DNA of 51,906 bases, from NCBI GenBank assembly GCA_038200275.1, contig JBBPYC010000023.1:1-51906 (forward strand). Direction: 5' to 3'. The position numbers and the translations under genes are program-made. The notes below the pieces were generated by a model. That model worked only from the letters and a program-made list of their open reading frames with translations. It was not told where the DNA came from and did not search any database. The DNA is from JBBPYC01 sp038200275 (GTDB lineage Bacteria; Pseudomonadota; Gammaproteobacteria; Burkholderiales; Burkholderiaceae_C). Shown piece after piece: positions 8,412-17,597 of this stretch (positions within the stretch are counted from its first letter, which is position 1; each line of letters opens with the position of its first letter).

Positions 8412-9623
8412 CTACAACGCGACGGGTTCGCCCAGCGGCAGCCGCACTGCCGCACGTGCCTGCTGCAAACGCACTTTGTCGGTGTACCGACCGGCGCGCG
8501 CGAGCTGGTTTTTGATGATCGCGTTGTTCTGCCCCATGACGTCAATCGCTTCCTTTCGAAAGTCGTCCATCGCGTCGAGCGCGGCAAACGTCTGGTCGAA
8601 CATGGTCTTCAGTTTCTCGATGCCGATCAGCGGGTTGTGCGCGAATTCGCGGGTGCGGTCAGCGTGCGCGTTCAACTGCTGGCCGGTCTGCTCGATGAGG
8701 GTTTCGATCGTCGTGTTCACGCCAGCGAGCATGTCCATCACGCGCATCTGGTTGCCGCTGGCGCGTGCAACGGTCTGCGCGACGGCGAGCGCGCTCATGC
8801 CGGTGGTCGCTACGCGGCTGCAGCCGTTCATCATTTCGCGGCCTGTTTTCTTGAGCACATCGAGCGCGAGGTACCCGTTGGTGTTGACGGCCTGCTGCGT
8901 CAGCATGTCTTGCAAATTCTGGCGCGCATAGAACAGCACTTCGAGTTCGAGCGCCTTGGCGCGCTCCGGGTCGCTGGTCTTGAGCTGCTCCGATTTCGCG
9001 GCGAGCTGCGCGTCGAGCTTTTCGGCGAAGTGCATCGCGGCAGCGACCTTCTGCATCGACGCCCAGAGCTTGCCGCGCGTGGCTTCGATCTCGACCACGT
9101 CGCGCTGCATGTCGTCGCGCGCTGCGTAGAGCTGCTGCATGCACTGCTGCAACTGGCCGCTGGCGCTCTCGAACTTGCGAAAGTACGCCTGCAGCCGATT
9201 GCCGCTGCCCCAGGGGATCAGGCCGAACAGCTTCTTGGTCTGCGGCTGCAGCAGGTCGCCTTCCCGCCCGGGGTTGAGCGCGTCCAGATGGCGGCGCATG
9301 TCGTGCACCGCCTGGAACGCGGGGCCGTCTTCGACACCCTTGAGGTTGGCTTGCAGCAGCCGGCCCTGCAGCAAGGCCGACGCGCTCGAGATTTCCTGCT
9401 GGCCGAGTGCGAACGCGCTGTCCAGCCGCGCGCGGAACGCGTCGCTTTGCAGGTCTTCGGTCAGCAGTGCTTCGACAAAGCGCTCGACCTGATCGTCGAC
9501 CGCCGCCTGCATGTCGGGCGGGATCGGCACCGCGCCGCGGGCTGCCGTTTCCGCAACGGGCGTGATGACTTCGGGCGGCGTCAGTTGAAAGGAAGACGCT
9601 TCGTTGCCGTCGTTTTTGATCAT
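8412..9623 (-). CDS. TelA-family toxic anion resistance protein
   Basis: A 403-residue, largely helical cytoplasmic protein. It carries the TelA pattern: an IPWGSGNRLQAYFRKFESA region near residue 120, a long coiled-coil-like middle with repeated Glu/Lys/Gln, and a C-terminal part containing QTVARASGNQMRVMDMLAGVNTTIETLIEQTG. The family was first linked to tellurite resistance; its biochemical role is unclear and it is often found with membrane or stress genes. The ATG at 9623 was chosen because the longer frame would run into the stop region of the upstream acyltransferase gene, which ends 34 bases away on the same strand. The ribosome binding site is weak. Confidence 0.85.
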   Translation of the reverse strand: MIKNDGNEASSFQLTPPEVITPVAETAARGAVPIPPDMQAAVDDQVERFVEALLTEDLQSDAFRARLDSAFALGQQEISSASALLQGRLLQANLKGVEDGPAFQAVHDMRRHLDALNPGREGDLLQPQTKKLFGLIPWGSGNRLQAYFRKFESASGQLQQCMQQLYAARDDMQRDVVEIEATRGKLWASMQKVAAAMHFAEKLDAQLAAKSEQLKTSDPERAKALELEVLFYARQNLQDMLTQQAVNTNGYLALDVLKKTGREMMNGCSRVATTGMSALAVAQTVARASGNQMRVMDMLAGVNTTIETLIEQTGQQLNAHADRTREFAHNPLIGIEKLKTMFDQTFAALDAMDDFRKEAIDVMGQNNAIIKNQLARAGRYTDKVRLQQARAAVRLPLGEPVAL

Positions 9624-9657
9624 AGTGTTTTCTGTTTGAAATGTGGGTCGGCCAAGG

Positions 9658-11604
9658 TCAGCCGCGCGCAAGCAAGCCGCCCACGGTCTCGCGCAGCGCT
9701 GCGGGGTCGACCGATCCGGCCGCAACCGGCGCGCCGACTTGCAAGCCAACCCGGCTGAACGCACCACGGCGAAACGGCTTCGTCATGGCGCCCTTCGGCT
9801 CGACGCGGCTGAAGAACGATCCCCACAGATTCGTCAACGCCATCGGCACGATCACCGGGTCCATACCATCCGCCCGCGCCCGCTCGACGATCTTCATGAG
9901 GCCGCCGCGAAACGGTTGCAACTCGCCATTCGGCGTGAGCCCGCCTTCGGGAAAGATCGCAAGCAGATCGCCTTCATGCAGCACGCGGTTCGCAGCCTCG
10001 AAAGCGGCTTCGTAAGTCGCCAGATCGTCCTTGCGCGGTGCCACCGGAATCGCCTTGCCGAGCTTGAACAGCCACCCCAGCAGCGGCACGCGAAAAATCT
10101 GGTGGTCCATCACGAAGCGGATCGGGCGCGGGCTGGCGGCCATCAGCAGGATCGCATCGATGAAGCTCACGTGGTTGCAAATCAAGATCGCGGGGCCGTC
10201 GAGCGGGATCTGCTCTTCGCCAACGATCTTGAAGCGGTAGATCAGGTGCGAGGCGATCCAGGCGATGAAGCGCAACAAGTATTCGGGCACCAGCAAAAAG
10301 ATGTCGATGCCGACCACGACGTTCGCCAATGCGACGAACAGGAACACCTGCGGGATCGTGAAGCCCCAGCCCAGCAGCGCACCGACGATGACCGAGCTCG
10401 CGATCATGAACAGTGCGTTCAGGATGTTGTTGGCCGCGATGATGCGTGCGCGGTGCGTGGGCGGTGAACGCAGCTGGATCAGCGCATACATCGGCACGCT
10501 GTAGAGGCCGGCGAACAGGCTGAGCAGGCCCAGATCGATCAGCGCGCGCCAGTGCGCGGCGATGCGGATGAACTCGCCGATCGTGTAGCCGGTGGACTCC
10601 GGCAGCGCACGCGAGGCGAAGTACAAGTCGAGCGCGAACACGCTCATGCCGATCGCGCCAAGTGGCACCAGGCCGATCTCCACGTGCCGGCGCGACAGCA
10701 CTTCGCACAACAGCGAGCCGGTGCCGATGCCGATCGAGAACACCACCAGCAGCAGCGACGCGACCCGCTCGTCGCCGTGCAGCACGTCCTTTGCAAAGCT
10801 CGGGAACTGGCTCAGAAACACCGCGCCGAAGAACCACATCCAGCTGATGCCGAGCAGCGAGCGGAAGACGACGACGTTGCCGTGCGCCAGTTTGAGGTTG
10901 CGCCAGGTTTCGGTGAACGGGTTCCAGTTGACGACCAGGCCCGGGTCGGTCGCGGGCGCCTGCGGGATCGCTTGTGCGACCACGCGGCCAATCAATGCAA
11001 GCAGCACGCAGACGATTGCGACGTTGCGCGCGCCGCTCTCCGGCATTGCGATCAGCAGGCCGCCCGCGACGTTGCCGAGCAGGATCGCGACGAACGTGCC
11101 CATCTCGACCATGCCGTTGCCGCCGGTCAGCTCGCGCGCCGACAGCGCCTGCGGCAGATACGCGAACTTGACCGGGCCGAACAGGGTCGAGTGCAACCCC
11201 ATCAGCAGCACGCAGGCCAGCAGTAGCGGCACGTTCGGGATCAGAAAGCCGACCGCAGCCACGGCCATGATGCCGATCTCCAGCGTCTTCACGAAGCGGA
11301 TCAGCACGGTCTTGTCGTACTTGTCGGCGAGCTGACCGGCCGTGGCCGAGAACAGCAGGTACGGAAAGATGAACAGCGCGCCGATCACGAGCCCCGCCAT
11401 CGACGCCGGCAGCCAGTCGAGCTGCAGCTGATACGTGACCATCACGGTCAACGCGAACTTGAACAGGTTGTCGTTTGCAGCACCGGCGAACTGCGTCCAG
11501 AAGAACGGTGCGAAGCGGCGCTCGCGCAGCAGCGCGAACTGGTTGGCGTGCGGCTCGGGCGGTGGGCTGGCGGGCAGCGGCAGGTGGGTGGTCGGGGCGG
11601 TCAT
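9658..11604 (-). CDS. MFS transporter fused to a PlsC-type lysophospholipid acyltransferase
   Basis: A 648-residue fusion. Residues about 25-415 form a 12-helix major facilitator domain resembling the lysophospholipid flippase LplT (FFWTQFAGAANDNLFKFAL at the start). Residues about 450-640 form an acyltransferase domain with the HX4D motif (His478, Asp483 in NHVSFID) and FPEGG near 551-555. It probably brings lysophospholipids across the inner membrane and re-acylates them. The Aas-type enzyme with this arrangement also carries an acyl-ACP synthetase; here the protein ends after the acyltransferase domain. The ATG at 11604 begins a short Pro-rich leader. The much longer open frame upstream overlaps the divergent regulator and was not used. 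It heads a run with telA and yiaA. Confidence 0.85.
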   Translation of the reverse strand: MTAPTTHLPLPASPPPEPHANQFALLRERRFAPFFWTQFAGAANDNLFKFALTVMVTYQLQLDWLPASMAGLVIGALFIFPYLLFSATAGQLADKYDKTVLIRFVKTLEIGIMAVAAVGFLIPNVPLLLACVLLMGLHSTLFGPVKFAYLPQALSARELTGGNGMVEMGTFVAILLGNVAGGLLIAMPESGARNVAIVCVLLALIGRVVAQAIPQAPATDPGLVVNWNPFTETWRNLKLAHGNVVVFRSLLGISWMWFFGAVFLSQFPSFAKDVLHGDERVASLLLVVFSIGIGTGSLLCEVLSRRHVEIGLVPLGAIGMSVFALDLYFASRALPESTGYTIGEFIRIAAHWRALIDLGLLSLFAGLYSVPMYALIQLRSPPTHRARIIAANNILNALFMIASSVIVGALLGWGFTIPQVFLFVALANVVVGIDIFLLVPEYLLRFIAWIASHLIYRFKIVGEEQIPLDGPAILICNHVSFIDAILLMAASPRPIRFVMDHQIFRVPLLGWLFKLGKAIPVAPRKDDLATYEAAFEAANRVLHEGDLLAIFPEGGLTPNGELQPFRGGLMKIVERARADGMDPVIVPMALTNLWGSFFSRVEPKGAMTKPFRRGAFSRVGLQVGAPVAAGSVDPAALRETVGGLLARG

Positions 11605-11768
11605 GCGTGGAACAGAAATAAGGGTTGCTGGCGGCACGGGCGCCAAGCGGATGTGGTGCGCCTGGCAAGCGGTATCGGTCGCCTTGGCCAAATCAACAGC
11701 CAGTGTGCCGCCCACACCCCAAAATCGGTTCAACAAAACTGATGGAGTGCGGACCGATGACACGATTC

Positions 11769-11785
11769 GTATCGAATTTCGATAC
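11769..11785. promoter_or_regulatory. Palindromic operator candidate before the XRE regulator
   Basis: GTATCGAA at 11769-11776 and TTCGATAC at 11778-11785 form a perfect 8-bp inverted repeat around a single T. It ends nine bases before the regulator's start codon, in the divergent spacer shared with the MFS-acyltransferase gene. Such a site fits binding by a dimeric helix-turn-helix protein, most simply the adjacent XRE regulator acting on its own gene and perhaps on the divergent one. Confidence 0.6.
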
Positions 11786-11794
11786 CGCGCCGCG

Positions 11795-12532
11795 ATGAGC
11801 GCCAGCAGCGTGGAGCTGGTGCGTGCGCTCAAGGCCGAGCTGAAGGAGGCGCGCATGAGCTACGCCGACCTGGCGCGCGCACTGGGACTGGCCGAATCGA
11901 GCGTAAAGCGGATGTTTTCCGCACGCGGCAATTTCTCACTGACCCGCGTGGACGAAATCTGCCGCGTGCTGCGGCTCGACTTCGCCGACCTCGCGCGCCG
12001 GGTGGCCGATGCCGAGGTGCTGCTCGAACAGCTGCAGCCTGAGCAGGAACGCGCGGTGGTGGCCGACAAAAAGCTGTTGCTGGCCGCAATCTGCGTGCAA
12101 AGCCAGTGGTCGCTGGACCAGATCACGGCCACGTATCGGCTGACCGAGGCCGAATGCATCCAGTACTTCGCGCAGCTCGACCGCATCGGCGTGATCGAGT
12201 TGAAGCCGCTGAACCGGTATCGGCTCAAGCTCGCCAAGACGTTCCGCTGGCGGCCGCACGGTGCCGTGATGCAGTACTTTCGGGAGCACGCGCTGCTCGA
12301 CTATTTTTCCGGTGGCTTTGATGGCGCCGACGAGGGGCTGCTGCTGGTGCACGGCTCGGTGTCCCGGCAGTCGGCGCCCGCCTTCATGAACCGGTTGCGC
12401 CGGCTCGCGCAGGATTTCGCGCAGGCGCATCGAGATCAGCAAAAACTGGCTGACGTCGATCGCGCTGGCTACACGCTGCTGCTGGCCATGCGCGGGTGGG
12501 AGTTCGCGGCGTTCACCCAATTGCGGCGTTGA
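11795..12532 (+). CDS. XRE-family helix-turn-helix regulator
   Basis: A 245-residue protein. Residues about 8-65 are a Cro/CI-type HTH (MSYADLARALGLAESSVKRMFS, then FSLTRVDEICRVLRLDFADLAR). Residues 85-245 have no domain I can name; they include a second possible winged region near 100-150 (WSLDQITATYRLTEAECIQYFAQLDRIGVIEL), so the protein may sense through this part. The ATG at 11795 was chosen because the HTH begins there; the longer frame would read through the divergent promoter. It is divergent from the MFS-acyltransferase gene and is its likely regulator. The ligand is unknown. Confidence 0.8.
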   Translation: MSASSVELVRALKAELKEARMSYADLARALGLAESSVKRMFSARGNFSLTRVDEICRVLRLDFADLARRVADAEVLLEQLQPEQERAVVADKKLLLAAICVQSQWSLDQITATYRLTEAECIQYFAQLDRIGVIELKPLNRYRLKLAKTFRWRPHGAVMQYFREHALLDYFSGGFDGADEGLLLVHGSVSRQSAPAFMNRLRRLAQDFAQAHRDQQKLADVDRAGYTLLLAMRGWEFAAFTQLRR

Positions 12533-12769
12533 CGGGTGCGCCAACGGGCGACGCAACCCCTCGATGGCCCGTCACCGAACCGGTCTTGGGTGGCGCCCCT
12601 TCGATTGCCTTGATGTTTTCAGGGCGTCTTTCCGATCGGGCAAGTCGTCGGCAACGCAATTGTCTGTCGCCAATTCGCATCAAACCGCATCCGCTGGCGG
12701 GAAAACGCGCAGTCCGAATCGACACTTTGTCACTAATATGACTTTCCCATTCATTTCGACACCATTTTT

Positions 12770-14062
12770 ATGAAGCATTTCAAACTTGCAGCGCTGGCCA
12801 GCGCCACGGCAGCGCTGGTGGCGGCCTGCGGCGGCGGCGGCGATTCGGGCCCGGACCGCGGCAAGCTGCGCGAGACGCCGCAGGTGCTCGCCACGCTGAC
12901 GGCCGCTCAAATCGATGCGGGAACCGCCGCCAGCGGCCTGCAGGCGATCTCAGGCAAGGCCAAGTGTGATGTGAAAGTGGTGGCGCTCGATTACGACACG
13001 GTCGGCGTGAAAAACGGCGAGGCTGCGAATGCGTCTGGCGTGTTGCTGGTGCCGGCCGGTGCCTGTGCGGCCGCGCGCGCCCCGCTGGTCGCTTACGCGA
13101 AAGGCACCGACCTGCAGCGCCCGCGCACGCTCGCGAATCCGCAAGACGGCGAGACGGCGCTGCTGATCGCGATGTATGCGGCGCAGGGTTACGCGGTGGT
13201 TGCCACCGACTACCTCGGCTACGCCAAATCGACCTACAGCTTTCACCCATATCTGCACGCCGATTCGGAAGCCAGCTCGGTGCTGGATTCGATCCGCGCC
13301 GCACGCAACGCGGCGCCGCAGGTCGGCGGCCAGTTCTCAGACAAGTTGTTCATCACCGGTTACTCGCAAGGTGGCCATGCATCGGCAGCCGCTCAGCGCG
13401 CTGCGCAGGCGGACGGCGACATCAAGGTGACTGCAGGCGCGCACCTGGCCGGCCCGTACAACCTGAGCGGATCGCTGAAGGTGCCGGATGCGATTGCGGG
13501 CTACCAGTTCTTCGTGCCGTTTCTGGTGAGCACCTATCAAAAGATCTACGGCAATGTCTATGCAAAGCCGTCCGACATCTACAACGCGCCGTATGCGGAC
13601 TACATCGAAGACCTGTTGCCGAGCGCCACGTTGACCTCCACCACGTTGATCACGACCGGCCGGCTGCCGGGCGGTACGCCGAACCAGGCGCGCGATGCGC
13701 TATACAAGCCGGCGTTCCTTGCCGACACACGCGACAACCCGAACAGCGCGCTGTCGATGGATGCGCGCAAGAACGACCTGCTCGGCTGGACGCCGACCGC
13801 ACCAGTGCTGCTGTGCGGCGGCGCTGGCGACCCAACGGTGTCGCCGGCAGTACACCAACGCGTGCTGAAGGCCGACTTCGACGCGCGCGGCGTGCAAAAC
13901 GTGACCTCGGTCGACGTCGACCCGCAGATCCGGGCGATCTATGGCCCGCCGCCAGCGCCCGGCACCCCCGCATTTGCAACCTACTATGGCAGCTACCACG
14001 GCGGCTACGAGCCGCCGCTGTGCGCAGCCCAGGCCCGGGCGTTCTTTGCCAAGTATCAGTAG
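12770..14062 (+). CDS. Secreted lipoprotein alpha/beta hydrolase, lipase-like
   Basis: A 430-residue protein with a lipoprotein signal peptide: short positive start, Ala-rich core and a lipobox ending at Cys20 (LVAAC), then a Gly/Asp linker. The alpha/beta hydrolase nucleophile elbow is GYSQGG with Ser199. The acid and His are probably in the GAGDPTVSP segment (about residue 350) and the YHGGYEPP segment (about 408). The pattern matches secretory lipases and esterases of the LIP family, which cleave short-chain esters outside the cytoplasm. It stands alone and ends 17 bases before a strong terminator. The substrate is unknown. Confidence 0.82.
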   Translation: MKHFKLAALASATAALVAACGGGGDSGPDRGKLRETPQVLATLTAAQIDAGTAASGLQAISGKAKCDVKVVALDYDTVGVKNGEAANASGVLLVPAGACAAARAPLVAYAKGTDLQRPRTLANPQDGETALLIAMYAAQGYAVVATDYLGYAKSTYSFHPYLHADSEASSVLDSIRAARNAAPQVGGQFSDKLFITGYSQGGHASAAAQRAAQADGDIKVTAGAHLAGPYNLSGSLKVPDAIAGYQFFVPFLVSTYQKIYGNVYAKPSDIYNAPYADYIEDLLPSATLTSTTLITTGRLPGGTPNQARDALYKPAFLADTRDNPNSALSMDARKNDLLGWTPTAPVLLCGGAGDPTVSPAVHQRVLKADFDARGVQNVTSVDVDPQIRAIYGPPPAPGTPAFATYYGSYHGGYEPPLCAAQARAFFAKYQ

Positions 14063-14079
14063 TCGCACCCCGCCGCATT

Positions 14080-14107
14080 AAAAAAGGCACCCTTGGGTGC
14101 CTTTTTT
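14080..14107. terminator. Bidirectional Rho-independent terminator
   Basis: Stem GGCACCC (14086-14092), loop TT, GGGTGCC (14095-14101), preceded by A6 and followed by T6. The A-run on one side and T-run on the other allow termination on both strands. It lies between the convergent hydrolase gene (stop 14062) and the minus-strand lipoprotein gene (stop 14149). Confidence 0.92.
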
Positions 14108-14148
14108 CTTTTGTCAACGCAATGTGAGGCCGCTGACCTCGCCCGGCT

Positions 14149-15120
14149 TCACCAACGGAACCGCATGCGCCCCTGCACGAAGTCACCAAACAGTTGATTC
14201 ACGACCGGCGTGAAGTACAGCGCGTCGGCAAACACCAGGCGCTTGTAGTCCAGGCTCGTCACGGTGGTGGGCGTGCACAGTGCGGAATTCACCTGGTTCG
14301 TGCCGATGCCGATGCCTGGGCCGGGATCGACCGAGGTGCACGCGATGGTGGTCGCATCGATCAGGTTGTTGCCACCGGGGTTGGCAATCAGCAAGTTGAA
14401 AAACAGCTGGGCGTCCACATACAGCACCGAAGCACCTAGGTCGACCATCGACAGCAGCAACGCTTCGTTGAAGCGCAGGCTCGCATCGGTCAGCGTGTCG
14501 CCGCGACTGATCTGGGTGGCCCAGATCGATTTGCCGAGGTTGTAGGGGCCGACCGCGAGCACGTGCGTGCCGCCTGCCTGAACCAGCCGCCGCACCTGCG
14601 CGCCCATGTCGCGGCCAGCCTGCTGCAGGTTGACGATCATCTGCGCTTCGGTCTGCGTGCCCGCCAGCACCGCCTGCATCTGAAACACGATGTCGCTGAT
14701 GCCGCCGTTCACCACCGCCACATCGTTGTCGGCGAGCTTGCCGCCTGCACCCAAAAACCCGTCGACCTGCTCCTTGACGGTCAGGGTGGCGGCGTTGCCG
14801 GCCGCGTCCGGCTTGGCGACGATGCGGGCGTTGCCGCGCGCATACCCGGTGCCGCCTTGGTTGGACGGCAGGATCGTCAGGTTCTTGTCGTAGTCGACTG
14901 CGGCCTTCTCCACCCAGGTGTTGACGCTGCCGTCGTTGACCGTGTAGCGGGTGTTGCCTATGCCGACGTCGGCCATTGCAGCGCCGAACACGACAAAACG
15001 CTTGGGCACCAGCTTGTTCTCGATCGAGCCACTGCCGCAGGCCGCCAGCGACCACGCTACCGATGCGGCCGCGCAGGCCAGCATCGCACGGCGCCGCCAG
15101 GTTGAATCTTTAATAGCCAT
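14149..15120 (-). CDS. SGNH/GDSL-type lipoprotein with degenerate active site
   Basis: A 323-residue protein with a lipoprotein signal (arginines 9-11, hydrophobic core, Cys28). The overall pattern is that of outer-membrane SGNH/GDSL esterase-like lipoproteins, but the catalytic blocks are changed. Block I reads FGAAMADVG where FGDSLxDxG is usual, so Ser is Ala48. Block III reads GGISDI where GGxND is usual, so Asn is Ser142. Block V keeps Asp299 (FADALYFTP) but has Tyr302 in place of His. The fold is probably kept and hydrolysis probably lost, so it may bind rather than cut. The ATG at 15120 gives the signal peptide; the longer frame does not. No operon partner is visible. Confidence 0.75.
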   Translation of the reverse strand: MAIKDSTWRRRAMLACAAASVAWSLAACGSGSIENKLVPKRFVVFGAAMADVGIGNTRYTVNDGSVNTWVEKAAVDYDKNLTILPSNQGGTGYARGNARIVAKPDAAGNAATLTVKEQVDGFLGAGGKLADNDVAVVNGGISDIVFQMQAVLAGTQTEAQMIVNLQQAGRDMGAQVRRLVQAGGTHVLAVGPYNLGKSIWATQISRGDTLTDASLRFNEALLLSMVDLGASVLYVDAQLFFNLLIANPGGNNLIDATTIACTSVDPGPGIGIGTNQVNSALCTPTTVTSLDYKRLVFADALYFTPVVNQLFGDFVQGRMRFRW

Positions 15121-15256
15121 GGTTTCCTTGCAGGTCGAAACGAACGGTCGACGGGACTCGACGCCGTTGCTCAGGCCAAGTTTAGCGAGCCGTCCGCGCG
15201 ACTGGGGCATGGGCGCACCGACTCGGCGCGGTGTGCGTGCAGAGGGGGTTGGTCGC

Positions 15257-16267
15257 TCAGCCCGCCGCCGATGCGCGCAGCAGCCGGTCACGCACGCCGT
15301 CCCAGTCGGGCGAATCGGGCGGCGTCTCGACCCAGATCAGCCGCACACCGGCGTCGTCGCAGTCGCGCAGCACGGCAAACAACTGCCGGGCCGCCGCCGT
15401 TGAATTTTGCGGCATGGGCCGCAGCAACACACTCGCGCTGCGGCACTTCAGTGCGGACCGTGCATACACCGCAATGTGGGCGCCGGTGCCGTCGAGCTCG
15501 GGGCCGAGCACGTCGAGCGCAGTCTGCAATGCACGTGCGTTCATCAACCGCAGCGTGGCCCGCGGCGCGTAATGCGCGGCCAGCATGCCGGGCGCGCGGG
15601 GCTCATCAACGCCCTGCGGCTCCTCGCGCCGCTGCAGCCGCTGGCTGGCTGCCGCCTCGAGCCGTTCGGCACCGAGCACGCCAGGGCGCAGCAGAACCGG
15701 CGCACCGCGCGTGCAGTCGACGATGGTGGATTCGATGCCGACCTCGCAATTGCCGCCGTCGAGCACCAGCAGAAGCCGATCGGCGAACTCGGCCACCACA
15801 TGCGCTGCGCTGGTCGGGCTGATGCGGCCGAAGCGGTTGGCGCTTGGCGCCGCGAGCCCCGGCACACCGCGGTTGGCGCAGGCCACCAGCAACGCCTGCG
15901 CAGCTGGGTGTTGCGGACAGCGCAGGCCGACCGTGGGCAGACCTGCTGCGGCGGCGCGCGCCACTTCCGTGCGCCGCGGCAGGATCAATGTGAGCGGCCC
16001 GGGCCAGAACGCTTTGGCAAGCTGTTCGGCAAACGGGGGCCAGGCACCCGTGAACGCGTCGGCGCCGGCGCGATCGGCCATATGCACGATCAACGGATGA
16101 TCGGCCGGCCGGCCCTTGGTCTCGAAGATGCGGGCAACCGCGGCATCGTTCGTCGCATCGGCGGCAAGGCCGTATACCGTCTCGGTCGGTATCGCCACCA
16201 GTCCGCCCTCGGCAAGCACCTGGGCAGCCCGATCGATCGAAGCGGGCTCCGCCGCTTGCAGGATCAC
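15257..16267 (-). CDS. sua5: L-threonylcarbamoyladenylate synthase, Sua5 type
   Basis: A 336-residue protein with an N-terminal YrdC domain (about residues 8-205) and a C-terminal Sua5 domain, longer than E. coli TsaC. Typical motifs are GGLVAIPTETVYGLAADA near residue 30, KGRP(A)DHPLIVH near 52, and SANRFGRISPT. It makes threonylcarbamoyl-AMP from threonine, bicarbonate and ATP, the first step of t6A37 modification in ANN-decoding tRNAs. The start is GTG at 16267 and overlaps the purK stop by four bases (GTGA), so it is translationally coupled to purK. The purK-sua5 order is common in this group of bacteria. Confidence 0.93.
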   Translation of the reverse strand: MILQAAEPASIDRAAQVLAEGGLVAIPTETVYGLAADATNDAAVARIFETKGRPADHPLIVHMADRAGADAFTGAWPPFAEQLAKAFWPGPLTLILPRRTEVARAAAAGLPTVGLRCPQHPAAQALLVACANRGVPGLAAPSANRFGRISPTSAAHVVAEFADRLLLVLDGGNCEVGIESTIVDCTRGAPVLLRPGVLGAERLEAAASQRLQRREEPQGVDEPRAPGMLAAHYAPRATLRLMNARALQTALDVLGPELDGTGAHIAVYARSALKCRSASVLLRPMPQNSTAAARQLFAVLRDCDDAGVRLIWVETPPDSPDWDGVRDRLLRASAAG

Positions 16268-17496
16268 GAGGCTCCGAACTCGGGTTTTGGAAACGGCTCG
16301 ATCCCGAGCAGCCGCGCGGCTTCCAGCGCCACGGCGCGTGCTGCCTCAATGGTTGCACCGGTGATGGTCAGATGCCCCATCTTGCGGCCCTGCGAAGGCA
16401 GCGCCTTGCCGTACAGATGCAGGTGCGTGCCGGGCAACGCGAGCACGTCAGGCCAGCGCGGCGTACCACCTTGTTGGAGCCACAACTCGCCCAGCAGGTT
16501 CAGCATCACGGCCGGGCTGTGCAGGCGCGGCGACACCAGCGGCAGGCCGGCCAAGGCGCGCACTTGCAGATCGAACTGCGACACGCTGCACGCATCGATC
16601 GTGTAGTGCGCGCTGTTGTGTGGACGCGGCGCCATCTCATTGGCGACAAGCCGAAGCGGCTGTCCTCGGCCCGCATCGGCAGCGTCTTCCAGCACGAAGA
16701 ACTCAACGCACAACACGCCGACGTATTGCATGTGGTCTGCTATCGAAACAGCAGCAGAAACCGCAGTAACTTCCAGCGACTCAGGCACATTTCCTTCATA
16801 AACCTCGGTGACGGCCAGAATCCCGTTGCGGTGCAGATTGCGTTGCGCGGGGAACTGCACGATCTGCCCATCGCGGCCCCGCGCCAGCACGATCGACAGC
16901 TCGAATGCCAGCGGCAGTTTTTTCTCGAGCACGCAGGGCACACCGCCCAAGTCGTTCCAGGCACGTGCCAACGCGGCTGCGTTGGCCACTTGTGCCTGGC
17001 CCTTGCCGTCGTAGCCCAGGCGTGCGGTTTTCAAGATGCCGGGAAACAGTTCGGGACGCGCTTCGATCACCGCATCGAGCTGCGCCGTGTCATCGATGCG
17101 TGCCCACGGGCCGCAAGCCACGCCGCAGCGCGCAAAGTGCTCTTTCTCGATCGCACGGTCCTGTGCCAGCGCGACCATCTCGGCGGTCGGCGCAACCGGG
17201 CACCGTTCGGCCAGGGTGCGCAGCGCAGCCGCCGGCACGTTTTCGAACTCGGTCGTGATCGCATCGGCGCACGCCGCCAGTTGCGCAAGGCCTTGTGCGT
17301 CGAGATAAGCGGCCTGCAGATGCCGGTGGCTGATGTGGCCAGCCGGGCTGTCGGCTTCCGGGTCCAGCACCACCGTCGCATAGCCGAGCCGCTGCGCCGC
17401 CTGCGCAAACATGCGCCCAAGCTGGCCGCCGCCAAGCACGCCAAGTGTGGCCCCGGGAAGGATCGGCTGAAACGCCGAAGGATGCAGATCACCCAT
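16264..17496 (-). CDS. purK: N5-carboxyaminoimidazole ribonucleotide synthase
   Basis: A 410-residue ATP-grasp enzyme. The N-terminal GVLGGGQLGRMFAQAAQRLG pattern (about residue 18) and the later EKKLPLAFELSIVLARG, VNANEMAPRPHNSGHYTI-like segment (here VANEMAPRPHNSAHYTI) are characteristic. PurK uses ATP and bicarbonate to carboxylate AIR to N5-CAIR, which PurE then rearranges. The ATG at 17496 has a strong GGGAGGT binding site. It lies downstream of purE on the same strand, 159 bases away, with a hairpin repeat in the gap, and is coupled to sua5. Confidence 0.96.
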   Translation of the reverse strand: MGDLHPSAFQPILPGATLGVLGGGQLGRMFAQAAQRLGYATVVLDPEADSPAGHISHRHLQAAYLDAQGLAQLAACADAITTEFENVPAAALRTLAERCPVAPTAEMVALAQDRAIEKEHFARCGVACGPWARIDDTAQLDAVIEARPELFPGILKTARLGYDGKGQAQVANAAALARAWNDLGGVPCVLEKKLPLAFELSIVLARGRDGQIVQFPAQRNLHRNGILAVTEVYEGNVPESLEVTAVSAAVSIADHMQYVGVLCVEFFVLEDAADAGRGQPLRLVANEMAPRPHNSAHYTIDACSVSQFDLQVRALAGLPLVSPRLHSPAVMLNLLGELWLQQGGTPRWPDVLALPGTHLHLYGKALPSQGRKMGHLTITGATIEAARAVALEAARLLGIEPFPKPEFGAS

Positions 17497-17597
17497 AGCC
17501 ACCTCCCAACACGCGCCAGCCGTCTGTGCTGGCCAAAACGAACGCACGCCGCCCCAGCAATGGCCGCAGAGCCGACTTTGCCGGTCCGCAGACGCCG

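Noticed and set aside
8250..9758. A 502-residue plus-strand frame across the TelA gene
   Set aside because: It is the antisense of the well-supported TelA coding sequence and contains no recognisable motif.
11435..11794. Upstream extension of the XRE regulator to 11435
   Set aside because: It would read through the divergent MFS-acyltransferase 5-prime end and the palindromic operator; the HTH begins at 11795.
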